DNA from: Lachnospiraceae bacterium | GTDB taxonomy: Bacteria > Bacillota_A > Clostridia > Lachnospirales > Lachnospiraceae | Assembly (NCBI GenBank): GCA_017960415.1 | Contig: JAGCZE010000297.1 | Span: 1-5,470, forward strand | Reading direction: 5' to 3' | DNA: 5,470 nt | Part shown: piece after piece, positions 1 through 5,470 of the stretch | Layout of the letters: each line of letters begins with the position of its first letter | Numbering within the stretch: the first letter of the stretch is position 1 | Position numbers and translations under genes: made by a program | The notes under the pieces: model-generated | What the model was told of the DNA's origin: nothing | What the model saw: the letters and a program-made list of their open reading frames with translations, nothing else | Database searches by the model: none

Positions 1-889
1 ATGCGTTTAAATCGAATCCCGGGTAGTTTTGTGCAGTAAAGCTTTTAAGCACATCGAACAGGGAATTCCTGATAATGACTCCATCGGTATCGAATCCCAT
101 CTCAGAAAACTTGCCACGGGAAAAATCCAGATATACCGGGATCAACACAAACATTGAAATACCCGCAGATATGATTCCTTTCAATACAAACGATAAAAAT
201 CTCTTTAAGAATGTCTTTTTATCCGCACCTTCCTCCGCAAGTCTGAACAGCACATACATTACCATGGAGATAACGATCATAAAGGCAATGTAGTAATTAC
301 TGATGATACAAAGAGCCATCAGCACTATGAAAGAAGCACCTTTCTTTCCTTCTATGATCTTCTCGGCAGAAAGTGCTATAAGAGGAAGCACCATCACTCC
401 GTCGTACCACATCGGCGAAATATAATACATGAAGCTGTATGACATAAGTGCATAGCAACATGAAAGCGTAACCGTTAAAAGTCCGGATATGTCATGCTTT
501 TTGTTAACTGTCAGAAACACCGAGCAGAAAAGCCCGCACAATCCTATCTTGAACAGAACCATAAAAAGGATTGCATCCGGAAGATATCTGACGGGAACAA
601 ATAAATACAGAAAATCAAAAGGAGAAATATACAGAGCAAGAGTCCCGAAAAAACCACTCCCGAGACATCCGTACATCGAATATAACAGATTGTCGAATCC
701 GGGTCCGCCATTGGAAATATAACTGTAAAGAGGAAGGAGCTGAGTTTTCAGATCATAAGTAAGAAGCAGGTTTTCACTGCCCGGATATATCCCAACATTA
801 AAGAACGCAAAAAAAGCGATCAATAACGGAATGATAAAGCAAAGAATGTAAACGATATATTTATTTGTCTTTTTGCATTCTGCTGCCAT
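1..889 (-). CDS. YfhO-family membrane protein (GT-C-type glycosyltransferase), paralogue 2, C-terminus cut by window edge
   Basis: The frame is open from an ATG at 889 to the left edge and gives 296 residues without a stop, so this is a real gene cut by the window and not a fragment. It is a clear paralogue of the complete gene at 1617-4070. Both share, in the same order, one N-terminal membrane helix (about residues 11-31), a loop with an Asp (TYDLK, D46), GPGFDNLLYSM (62-72), LFKIGLCG (112-119), LSCCYALMSY (142-151), SPMWYD (158-163) and NYYIAFM (198-204). About eight membrane helices are visible. YfhO proteins are multi-helix GT-C-like enzymes; the Bacillus and Listeria members help attach sugars to lipoteichoic acid, using an undecaprenyl-phosphate sugar outside the cell. 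D46, in the first outer loop, is the candidate catalytic residue by analogy with other GT-C enzymes (inference). The start lies 7 bp after the preceding stop, with a modest GGATGA ribosome binding site at 897-902. The missing part should hold the remaining helices and the outer C-terminal domain. Confidence 0.9.
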   Translation of the reverse strand, partial: MAAECKKTNKYIVYILCFIIPLLIAFFAFFNVGIYPGSENLLLTYDLKTQLLPLYSYISNGGPGFDNLLYSMYGCLGSGFFGTLALYISPFDFLYLFVPVRYLPDAILFMVLFKIGLCGLFCSVFLTVNKKHDISGLLTVTLSCCYALMSYSFMYYISPMWYDGVMVLPLIALSAEKIIEGKKGASFIVLMALCIISNYYIAFMIVISMVMYVLFRLAEEGADKKTFLKRFLSFVLKGIISAGISMFVLIPVYLDFSRGKFSEMGFDTDGVIIRNSLFDVLKSFTAQNYPGFDLNA

Positions 890-896
890 ATAGTTA

Positions 897-1247
897 TCAT
901 CCGAATGAATAAACTGCGATTCCGACTATAATAAGAGCAAGCGCCGCTAACCTTTTCGAATCCAGTTTTTCCTTGAAGATCCTGACTCCGAATAATGTAA
1001 TGTAAAGATAACCTGTTGCTTCCAATATTGGGCCCATGGAAAGAGGAATACCACGGTATGCGAGTATCGAAAGAAACGTCGATGCAATAAATATCGCATA
1101 TGCTCCGATCACAAGCGGGTTGAGGTATTCTTTTAAAGGATTATCATAATGCTTGCCTGCCGACTTTTTCAGAAGAACCTGTGAAACAGATGCAATAAAG
1201 GTTCCGAAAAGCAGAAGGAAGGCATAAAAGAAAACAGAATTACTCAT
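897..1247 (-). CDS. Small four-helix EamA/SMR-type transporter subunit (ArnE/ArnF-like)
   Basis: This 116-residue protein has four predicted membrane helices (about 5-26, 44-64, 70-90, 98-115), the size and layout of the small multidrug resistance/ArnE-ArnF branch of the drug/metabolite transporter superfamily. Typical stretches are SQVLLKK (22-28) at the end of helix 1, YLNPLVIGAY (41-50), a membrane Glu in PILEATGY (73-80), and FKEKLDSKR (91-99) before helix 4. ArnE and ArnF are thought to flip an undecaprenyl-phosphate-linked sugar; other SMR proteins export cationic drugs. The neighbouring YfhO genes favour a lipid-linked sugar substrate, but that is inference. The ATG at 1247 is chosen because a strong GGGAGGTG site lies 7 nt upstream; the gene overlaps the previous one by 8 bp. 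Lys and Arg lie almost only in the first and third loops, with none in the N- or C-terminal tails, which suggests both termini face outward. The sequence alone cannot exclude a drug or metabolite exporter. Confidence 0.85.
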   Translation of the reverse strand: MSNSVFFYAFLLLFGTFIASVSQVLLKKSAGKHYDNPLKEYLNPLVIGAYAIFIASTFLSILAYRGIPLSMGPILEATGYLYITLFGVRIFKEKLDSKRLAALALIIVGIAVYSFG

Positions 1248-1620
1248 CTTCTTTCACCTCCCTGCTTTCAGACTCACTTCCGTCACTTACCGCATAAAGA
1301 ACAATGCCGCAGATAACAAATACTGCGCCGAGAACCTTTCCGGGTGTCAGTTTTTCCGAGAAGATCAAAAGTCCCCAGATTATTCCCCATACAACGGTTA
1401 TGGCCTTGTTTGCATACGCAACTGTAAGAGGCAGATGCTTTATGATCTGCTGCCAGCAAAGTGCGTACAGGGCAAGAAGGAACAGCACAAGCCCGTAGAA
1501 CAGGCAAAATTTAAAGCTTAGAAACGGTTCGGCCGACCCCAGTTTACTGAACACGGCACTGAGTGAATAAAGAACAAGCAATATATGCAGATATATAAAA
1601 TATTTCTTCTTTCCCATCAT
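1240..1620 (-). CDS. Small four-helix EamA/SMR-type transporter subunit, partner of the 897-1247 product
   Basis: This 126-residue protein has four predicted membrane helices (about 8-26, 36-56, 64-86, 93-111) and an acidic, Ser/Glu-rich tail (113-126). Features of the EamA/SMR group include YSLSAVFSK (18-26), WQQIIKHLPLTVAYANKA (56-73) and a Glu-Lys before helix 4 (FSEKLTPGK, 87-95). It resembles the next gene only distantly, as subunits of a heteromeric pair such as ArnE/ArnF or EbrA/EbrB do. The first of two adjacent ATGs (1620) overlaps the stop of the upstream YfhO gene as ATGA, which points to translational coupling; the ATG at 1617 is an equally possible start. The upstream sequence is purine-rich but has no strong Shine-Dalgarno, in keeping with coupling. 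The last codons carry the ribosome binding site of the following gene. The likely role is one half of a flippase for a lipid-linked sugar used by the flanking YfhO proteins (inference from context). Confidence 0.85.
   Translation of the reverse strand: MMGKKKYFIYLHILLVLYSLSAVFSKLGSAEPFLSFKFCLFYGLVLFLLALYALCWQQIIKHLPLTVAYANKAITVVWGIIWGLLIFSEKLTPGKVLGAVFVICGIVLYAVSDGSESESREVKEDE
1255..1262 (-). promoter_or_regulatory. Strong Shine-Dalgarno inside the upstream gene
   Basis: The minus strand reads GGGAGGTG, followed by a 7-nt purine-rich spacer and the ATG at 1247. It lies within the Arg-Glu-Val codons near the end of the 126-residue gene. It fixes the start of the 116-residue gene and suggests independent, strong initiation despite the 8-bp overlap. 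Confidence 0.85.
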
Positions 1621-4070
1621 TTATTCTTTCTTTTCAAGGGAATATAAGCATACAGAACAAAGCAGACGATTGAAAGCACCGAGACCAAAATGCCCGGCAA
1701 AAGTCCGGGAGGAACATATTTTATGACAATTTCATGCTCACCCTTAACGGCACGGATGACCATAAGCGTATTTCTGTAAGAACCGTAATCCGTTCTGACT
1801 CCGTCTACATACACCCTGTATCCCGCTTCGTAAGGAAGTGTGATCAGCACATCCGAGTCTTCGGATAATGATCCTCCCAGCGTGATTCCCTTGCTATTAA
1901 TCTTTTTTATTTCAAATCCTTCGGAACCGGAAACAATTGCCCTGAAGAGATCTTCATTGTAATAATACACCTTTGATGCGCCTATCACATCATTTGATGA
2001 CATAAGTATAAGTTCATGCTCCGATCCCTCTTCAAGATAACCGAGATCCACACAGTAACTGTACTGACCGTTTCCGTATTCTCCCTGTTTTCCGTCAAGT
2101 ATATAATCCCTGATGATATTAAGAGGTTTGAGATTTCCCTTTTCATCCCTGAATTCATTAAGATAGACGACCTCATTCATATGATTGACATAAAGGAAAT
2201 AATGACCGCTGTTTACTGATGAAAATACATATTTTTCAGATGAATCGACACCTTCGGGAAGATTTTCTTCTTCTCCGGTGAAATCAAGCGGCACTACGGT
2301 ATAGATCCCGTCACAGGTTCCCTCTCCGCTTCCGAAAAATTCATCATAGACGATATTCTGATTTATATACGGATCCGATCCGAAGATAAGCGGATCTATA
2401 GAGTCATTTATGGCGTATGCAAAAGGTAAACTGCAGGTGTTTTTCAGAAGTTCATAGCCGTTATATTCATAAACAGGGTCATAAATATCCGATGCCTCAT
2501 CCGAAAGTGATATTACATATCCCGTATCAAACAGGCCGATCGAAGCCGGCGTCATACCCTTTACAACGATCACATGATTCGCTGAAGCAAATCCAAGATT
2601 CCCCAAAAGTTCGCTTACGTAGTAATTGTAGCTTGATGAAAACCTTGAAAACCCGGAATACCCGAACAGTGAACCGTCAAAACCCGAAAACTGTGTTGAA
2701 TTTGCTATCCTTCCGTAAGTCCCGTCATTCCGAAGATCATTTACGGAAAGCAGATGATCGTAAACATCCACGGTCTTTAAATAATCTTCGTAAGCTGTAT
2801 GGCCGGCCTCACGGGCAAGCCCGGCAAGTACAGCGCCGGAATTGTAAAAGAGCTCAAATAAACTGAGGATAAAGACCGTGACAAAGACAGACCGTTTCAT
2901 CATCGCCGGGATATGCTTCAAAGCCGCTCCGGCACTACGATATCCCCTGACTGCAAACACGATCATAAAAAAAGAAAAAGTAAAAGCATACCTCACCGAA
3001 TAGCTGATGGGGTCCCTGAATCCGTGCCACATTCTATCAATGGGACCAACGATAAATGAAACAAAATACACAGCGATAACAAAAAGCCCCGCAAGTCTTG
3101 CTCTTATGTTCTTCTTCCCGTATATAAGCCAGATAAGTGCCAGAACAGTAACGACTGTACCGCAGAAAATATTGGGTGAAGCATTAAATTCAAACCCGGC
3201 ATATGAACCGGGTATAAAAGAGCGCAGCACATCGGGGAGCGAATTCTTGATCGCAAGAGCGCCCGGCATGTTCCCACTTTCGGCCATCTTTCCCCTTTGC
3301 AGATCAAGCCACGCGGGCAGGATGACAAGCATAGCGATTCCGCTTGCGATCAGGCCGTGAAACGCGAAACGTAACGATCTTACGATAAATTCTCTTATGC
3401 CGGTACCTTCTTCGGCAGAGCGGAAAACAAAATATATGATAAGCGCGATCACGACCATGTATGCGATGTAATAATCATCGATCAGGCATAAGGCGGTAAG
3501 AACTATGAATGCGGGACTCTTTTTACCCGCAATGATATTCTCAAGCGAAAGAGCCAGAAACGGCAGCAGAATGACACAGTCATACCACATCGGGGCAACG
3601 TAATACAAGATGTTATATGACATGAGTGCATAGCAGCACGACAAAAGGACAGCTGCAGGTGCCGAAAGACCGGCTCTGTCGTTATGGGATAGATAAAAAC
3701 ATGCGGAAACTCCGCAAAGCCCGATCTTAAAAAGGATCATGAAATACAGAACAGTCGGGATTGATCTTAACGGAACAAAAGAAAAAATGAGATCCAGAGG
3801 GGACAGACAGAGGATCACGGTACCGTAGATATTTCCGCCGAGTCCGCCCGCCATGGAATGGAAAAGATTATTAAATCCCGGACCGGGATCAGACAGATAC
3901 CCATACAAAGAAAGATATAATCCTCTGAGGTCAAATGACAGAACCGTTTTTTCGCAGCCCGGACCGATATCCAGTCTGAAAAAAGAAACAGACATGATGA
4001 TCGCCGGAATAAAAAATGCCGGCAGATATCTCAGCATTATTTTAGATTTGCATGATCTGATCTTGTCCAA
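1617..4070 (-). CDS. YfhO-family membrane protein (GT-C-type glycosyltransferase), paralogue 1, complete
   Basis: This complete 817-residue protein has the usual YfhO length and layout. There is one N-terminal helix (about 14-32), then roughly eleven more helices up to about 412. A large outer domain (about 413-787) rich in Asp, Tyr, Ser and Gly follows, then a last helix (788-811) and a short basic tail (PLKRKNK). Family-like blocks are SFDLRGLY (45-52), GPGFNNLFHSMAGGLGGN (63-80), LFKIGLCG (113-120), LSCCYALMSYN (143-153), APMWYD (159-164) and DDYYIAYM (198-205). D47 in the first outer loop is the candidate catalytic Asp by analogy with GT-C enzymes. Known family members in Bacillus and Listeria act in lipoteichoic acid glycosylation from an undecaprenyl-phosphate sugar; the acceptor and sugar here are unknown. 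The start is a TTG at 4070, because there is no in-frame ATG or GTG between it and the upstream stop and a GGGAAG site precedes it by 4 nt. An in-frame ATG at 4037 is the alternative but has no ribosome binding site. It is first in a four-gene operon. Confidence 0.93.
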   Translation of the reverse strand: MDKIRSCKSKIMLRYLPAFFIPAIIMSVSFFRLDIGPGCEKTVLSFDLRGLYLSLYGYLSDPGPGFNNLFHSMAGGLGGNIYGTVILCLSPLDLIFSFVPLRSIPTVLYFMILFKIGLCGVSACFYLSHNDRAGLSAPAAVLLSCCYALMSYNILYYVAPMWYDCVILLPFLALSLENIIAGKKSPAFIVLTALCLIDDYYIAYMVVIALIIYFVFRSAEEGTGIREFIVRSLRFAFHGLIASGIAMLVILPAWLDLQRGKMAESGNMPGALAIKNSLPDVLRSFIPGSYAGFEFNASPNIFCGTVVTVLALIWLIYGKKNIRARLAGLFVIAVYFVSFIVGPIDRMWHGFRDPISYSVRYAFTFSFFMIVFAVRGYRSAGAALKHIPAMMKRSVFVTVFILSLFELFYNSGAVLAGLAREAGHTAYEDYLKTVDVYDHLLSVNDLRNDGTYGRIANSTQFSGFDGSLFGYSGFSRFSSSYNYYVSELLGNLGFASANHVIVVKGMTPASIGLFDTGYVISLSDEASDIYDPVYEYNGYELLKNTCSLPFAYAINDSIDPLIFGSDPYINQNIVYDEFFGSGEGTCDGIYTVVPLDFTGEEENLPEGVDSSEKYVFSSVNSGHYFLYVNHMNEVVYLNEFRDEKGNLKPLNIIRDYILDGKQGEYGNGQYSYCVDLGYLEEGSEHELILMSSNDVIGASKVYYYNEDLFRAIVSGSEGFEIKKINSKGITLGGSLSEDSDVLITLPYEAGYRVYVDGVRTDYGSYRNTLMVIRAVKGEHEIVIKYVPPGLLPGILVSVLSIVCFVLYAYIPLKRKNK

Positions 4071-4074
4071 TATA

Positions 4075-4080
4075 CTTCCC
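4075..4080 (-). promoter_or_regulatory. Ribosome binding site supporting the TTG start
   Basis: The minus strand reads GGGAAG and then TATA before the TTG at 4070. The match is fair but the 4-nt spacer is shorter than ideal. It is the main reason to prefer the TTG over the in-frame ATG at 4037, which has no such site. Confidence 0.5.
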
Positions 4081-4082
4081 GG

Positions 4083-4088
4083 ATTATA
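4083..4088 (-). promoter_or_regulatory. Possible -10 box overlapping the end of the terminator T-tract
   Basis: The minus strand reads exactly TATAAT here. No acceptable -35 hexamer lies 16-18 bp upstream; that place is taken by the terminator hairpin. Transcription from it would begin near 4076, inside the ribosome binding site of the TTG start, and would fit only the alternative ATG at 4037. It may be a chance match in an AT-rich run. Confidence 0.2.
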
Positions 4089-4118
4089 AAAATCCCGGCG
4101 ACAATGATTGCCGCCGGG
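4088..4118 (-). terminator. Intrinsic terminator of the pilus ATPase unit
   Basis: On the minus strand an 11-bp stem (CCCGGCGGCAA pairing with TTGTCGCCGGG, one G-U wobble) closes a 3-nt TCA loop and is followed by ATTTTT. It starts 21 nt past the ATPase stop. The wobble pair becomes an A-C mismatch on the plus strand and the T-tract lies only on the minus-strand side, so it acts on minus-strand transcription. It separates the ATPase gene from the YfhO operon, which starts 17 nt beyond the T-tract. Confidence 0.88.
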
Positions 4119-4139
4119 GCATAAATGCGAAATACGAAA

Positions 4140-5470
4140 TTATGAGTCGAAGCTTATTCTCATCATCTCGGAGTAAGAGGTGGTTCCGTCAAGAACGTAC
4201 TCCGTACCGGACATGTGAAGGGTATGCATTCCTTCGCGGAGAGCTTCTTCCTTGATCTGACCTACGGTAGCCCTTCTTGAGATGGTCTCTCTCATGTGCT
4301 CGGTAATGACCATGATCTCGTAAACACCGATACGTCCTTTATATCCGAGGTTATCACAGAGCTGGCATCCGTTGGGCTCATAGATCGTGATATCCTCATT
4401 CATTCTCTCGGGAGGAATGTTCATGACTTCCTTCTCGGTGATGGTTGCGAGTCTGGGCTTCTTACACTGGCAGAGTCTTCTTACAAGACGCTGCGCAATA
4501 ACGCCGATAACGGAGTCGGCGATGAGGTAAGGCTCAAGTCCCATGTCCTCAAGTCTGGTAATGGTCGCAGCCGAGGAGTTGGTGTGGAGGGTCGAAACGA
4601 CAAGGTGACCGGTGATAGATGCCTGAACGGCTATTCTCGCGGTTTCCTCGTCACGGATCTCACCGATCATGATTATGTCAGGGTCCTGACGCAGGATGGA
4701 TCTCAGAGCCGTTGCGAAGGTGAGGTCTGCTTTGTTATTGGTCTGCACCTGGTTGATACCGTCGACATTGGTCTCGACAGGGTCCTCAACCGTTATGATG
4801 TTAACGGCATCGGAGTTAAGTTCCGAAAGAGCCGTATAAAGCGTTGTGGATTTACCGGATCCGGTAGGTCCCGTAACAAGGATGATTCCGTTGGGGTGAG
4901 CAAGGAGCGTATCAAACTGCTTCTCCTCGTAATCCTTGAGACCGAGCTTACTCTTCTCTCTCTTCATACCGGATTTGGAGTTAAGTCTCATAACGACCTT
5001 CTCACCGAATACGGTAGGCAGAACGGATACACGGATATCATACTCGACATGGTCGACGATCTGAGTGATACGACCGTCCTGAGGTTTTCTTTTCTCAGCA
5101 ATATCCATACCACCGATAACCTTGATACGTGCTACGAGAGCGCTGAGGAAAACGAGTTCGTATCTTGCTCTCTCATAGAGCACACCGTCGATTCTGAAAC
5201 GGACACGAACCTGTCTCTCGAGTGCTTCGATATGAATATCGGAAGTTCTCTGACGTACGGCCTTTTCGATCATCTCTTTAACGATCTTAACGATGGGCGA
5301 ATTAGCTACGTCTTCATCATGCTGCGAAGTATCTTCGTCGGATACAAGACCTTTCTCCTTAGCGAACTTCTCAAGGTCTTCGGTATTGGACTTCTGTCCG
5401 TAATATTTATCAAGTGACTCTACAATACCCGACATAGTAGCCACATAGGGCTGTATCTCGAGGTTTGTGA
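4140..5470 (-). CDS. pilB: Type IV pilus assembly / type II secretion ATPase (PilB/GspE family), N-terminus cut by window edge
   Basis: This is a cytoplasmic hexameric motor ATPase that powers pilin polymerisation or pseudopilus extension. The frame stays open to the right edge. A GTG at 5444 could be read as a start, but the upstream codons (TNLEIQPYV) fit the usual end of the N-terminal domain before the Asp-Lys-Tyr-Tyr-Gly block, so the true start is outside. Family members are usually about 550 residues, so roughly 100 are missing. Counting from the GTG at 5444: the N2 domain with SDIHIEALE (68-76) and FRIDGVLYE (83-91), Walker A GPTGSGKST (192-200), Asp box TVEDPVE (218-224), Walker B DPDIIMIGEIRDEE (254-267), His box TGHLVVSTLHTN (278-289), and a four-Cys zinc site at C325, C327, C360 and C363. 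The first half of that site is CxC where CxxC is usual. The C-terminus is of normal form and length. PilB is favoured over PilT, which lacks the Cys site and is shorter. PilB versus GspE cannot be settled without its neighbours. A terminator directly follows, so it is the last or only gene of its unit. Confidence 0.95.
   Translation of the reverse strand, partial: TNLEIQPYVATMSGIVESLDKYYGQKSNTEDLEKFAKEKGLVSDEDTSQHDEDVANSPIVKIVKEMIEKAVRQRTSDIHIEALERQVRVRFRIDGVLYERARYELVFLSALVARIKVIGGMDIAEKRKPQDGRITQIVDHVEYDIRVSVLPTVFGEKVVMRLNSKSGMKREKSKLGLKDYEEKQFDTLLAHPNGIILVTGPTGSGKSTTLYTALSELNSDAVNIITVEDPVETNVDGINQVQTNNKADLTFATALRSILRQDPDIIMIGEIRDEETARIAVQASITGHLVVSTLHTNSSAATITRLEDMGLEPYLIADSVIGVIAQRLVRRLCQCKKPRLATITEKEVMNIPPERMNEDITIYEPNGCQLCDNLGYKGRIGVYEIMVITEHMRETISRRATVGQIKEEALREGMHTLHMSGTEYVLDGTTSYSEMMRISFDS

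Noticed and set aside
75..722. Two short plus-strand open frames (75-293 and 489-722)
   Set aside because: Both are antisense to the partial YfhO paralogue, whose minus-strand frame is unbroken from 889 to the edge.
2417..2866. Plus-strand open frame of 149 codons
   Set aside because: It lies inside the outer domain of the complete YfhO gene on the other strand; the product is rich in Arg, Lys, His, Ser and Pro, as expected of a shadow frame, and it matches nothing known.
3007..3360. Plus-strand open frame of 117 codons
   Set aside because: It is antisense to conserved membrane helices of the YfhO gene, with no ribosome binding site or domain.
4070..4142. Possible in-frame fusion of the ATPase and the YfhO protein
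   Set aside because: The two genes happen to share a reading frame, but a TAA at 4140-4142 and a strong terminator separate them, and each product has normal ends for its family.
4164..4192. Promoter-like TTGACG near the end of the ATPase gene as the source of the YfhO operon transcript
   Set aside because: The hexamer 17 bp downstream is GAGATG, a poor -10, the stretch encodes conserved residues, and the terminator lies between it and the operon.
4296..5417. Long open frame of 373 codons on the plus strand, opposite the pilus ATPase
   Set aside because: It is fully antisense to a gene with every expected ATPase motif, its translation has no recognisable domain, and such mirror frames are common opposite conserved genes with biased codon use.
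4140..5444. Treating the GTG at 5444 as the true start of the pilus ATPase
   Set aside because: The frame continues open to the window edge, the upstream codons fit the family's N-terminal domain, and no convincing ribosome binding site precedes the GTG.

Overview
The window looks like a stretch of a low-to-moderate GC Firmicutes chromosome, most likely a clostridial gut or rumen lineage such as Lachnospiraceae. This rests on the gene families (YfhO-type membrane glycosyltransferases, a pair of four-helix EamA/SMR-type proteins, a Gram-positive type IV pilus ATPase), on AGGAGG-like ribosome binding sites and on mixed AT-rich codon use. The taxonomic guess is inference, since no rRNA or other marker gene is present. 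All recognisable genes lie on the minus strand, so the biological reading order runs from position 5470 down to 1, and nearly every base is coding.

Reading order: (1) A PilB/GspE-type traffic ATPase enters from the right edge and ends at 4140; its N-terminus is outside the window. (2) A 69-bp gap holds a strong intrinsic terminator. (3) A tightly packed four-gene set follows: a complete 817-residue YfhO-family membrane protein (4070-1617, TTG start), a 126-residue four-helix EamA/SMR-type protein (1620-1240, ATGA overlap with the gene before it), a 116-residue partner of the same superfamily (1247-897, 8-bp overlap and a strong Shine-Dalgarno), and after 7 bp a second YfhO-family paralogue (889 to 1), which runs off the left edge after 296 residues.

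The overlaps and short gaps indicate one translationally coupled operon. In characterised Bacillus and Listeria systems, YfhO-type GT-C proteins transfer a sugar from an undecaprenyl-phosphate carrier to lipoteichoic acid outside the membrane. Small four-helix ArnE/ArnF-like pairs elsewhere are thought to flip such lipid-linked sugars. The simplest inference is that the two small proteins form a heteromeric flippase and the two YfhO proteins are outward-facing glycosyltransferases that decorate a cell-surface polymer. The carrier-charging GT2 enzyme expected in such a pathway is not in the window. The pilus ATPase appears to be a separate transcription unit.
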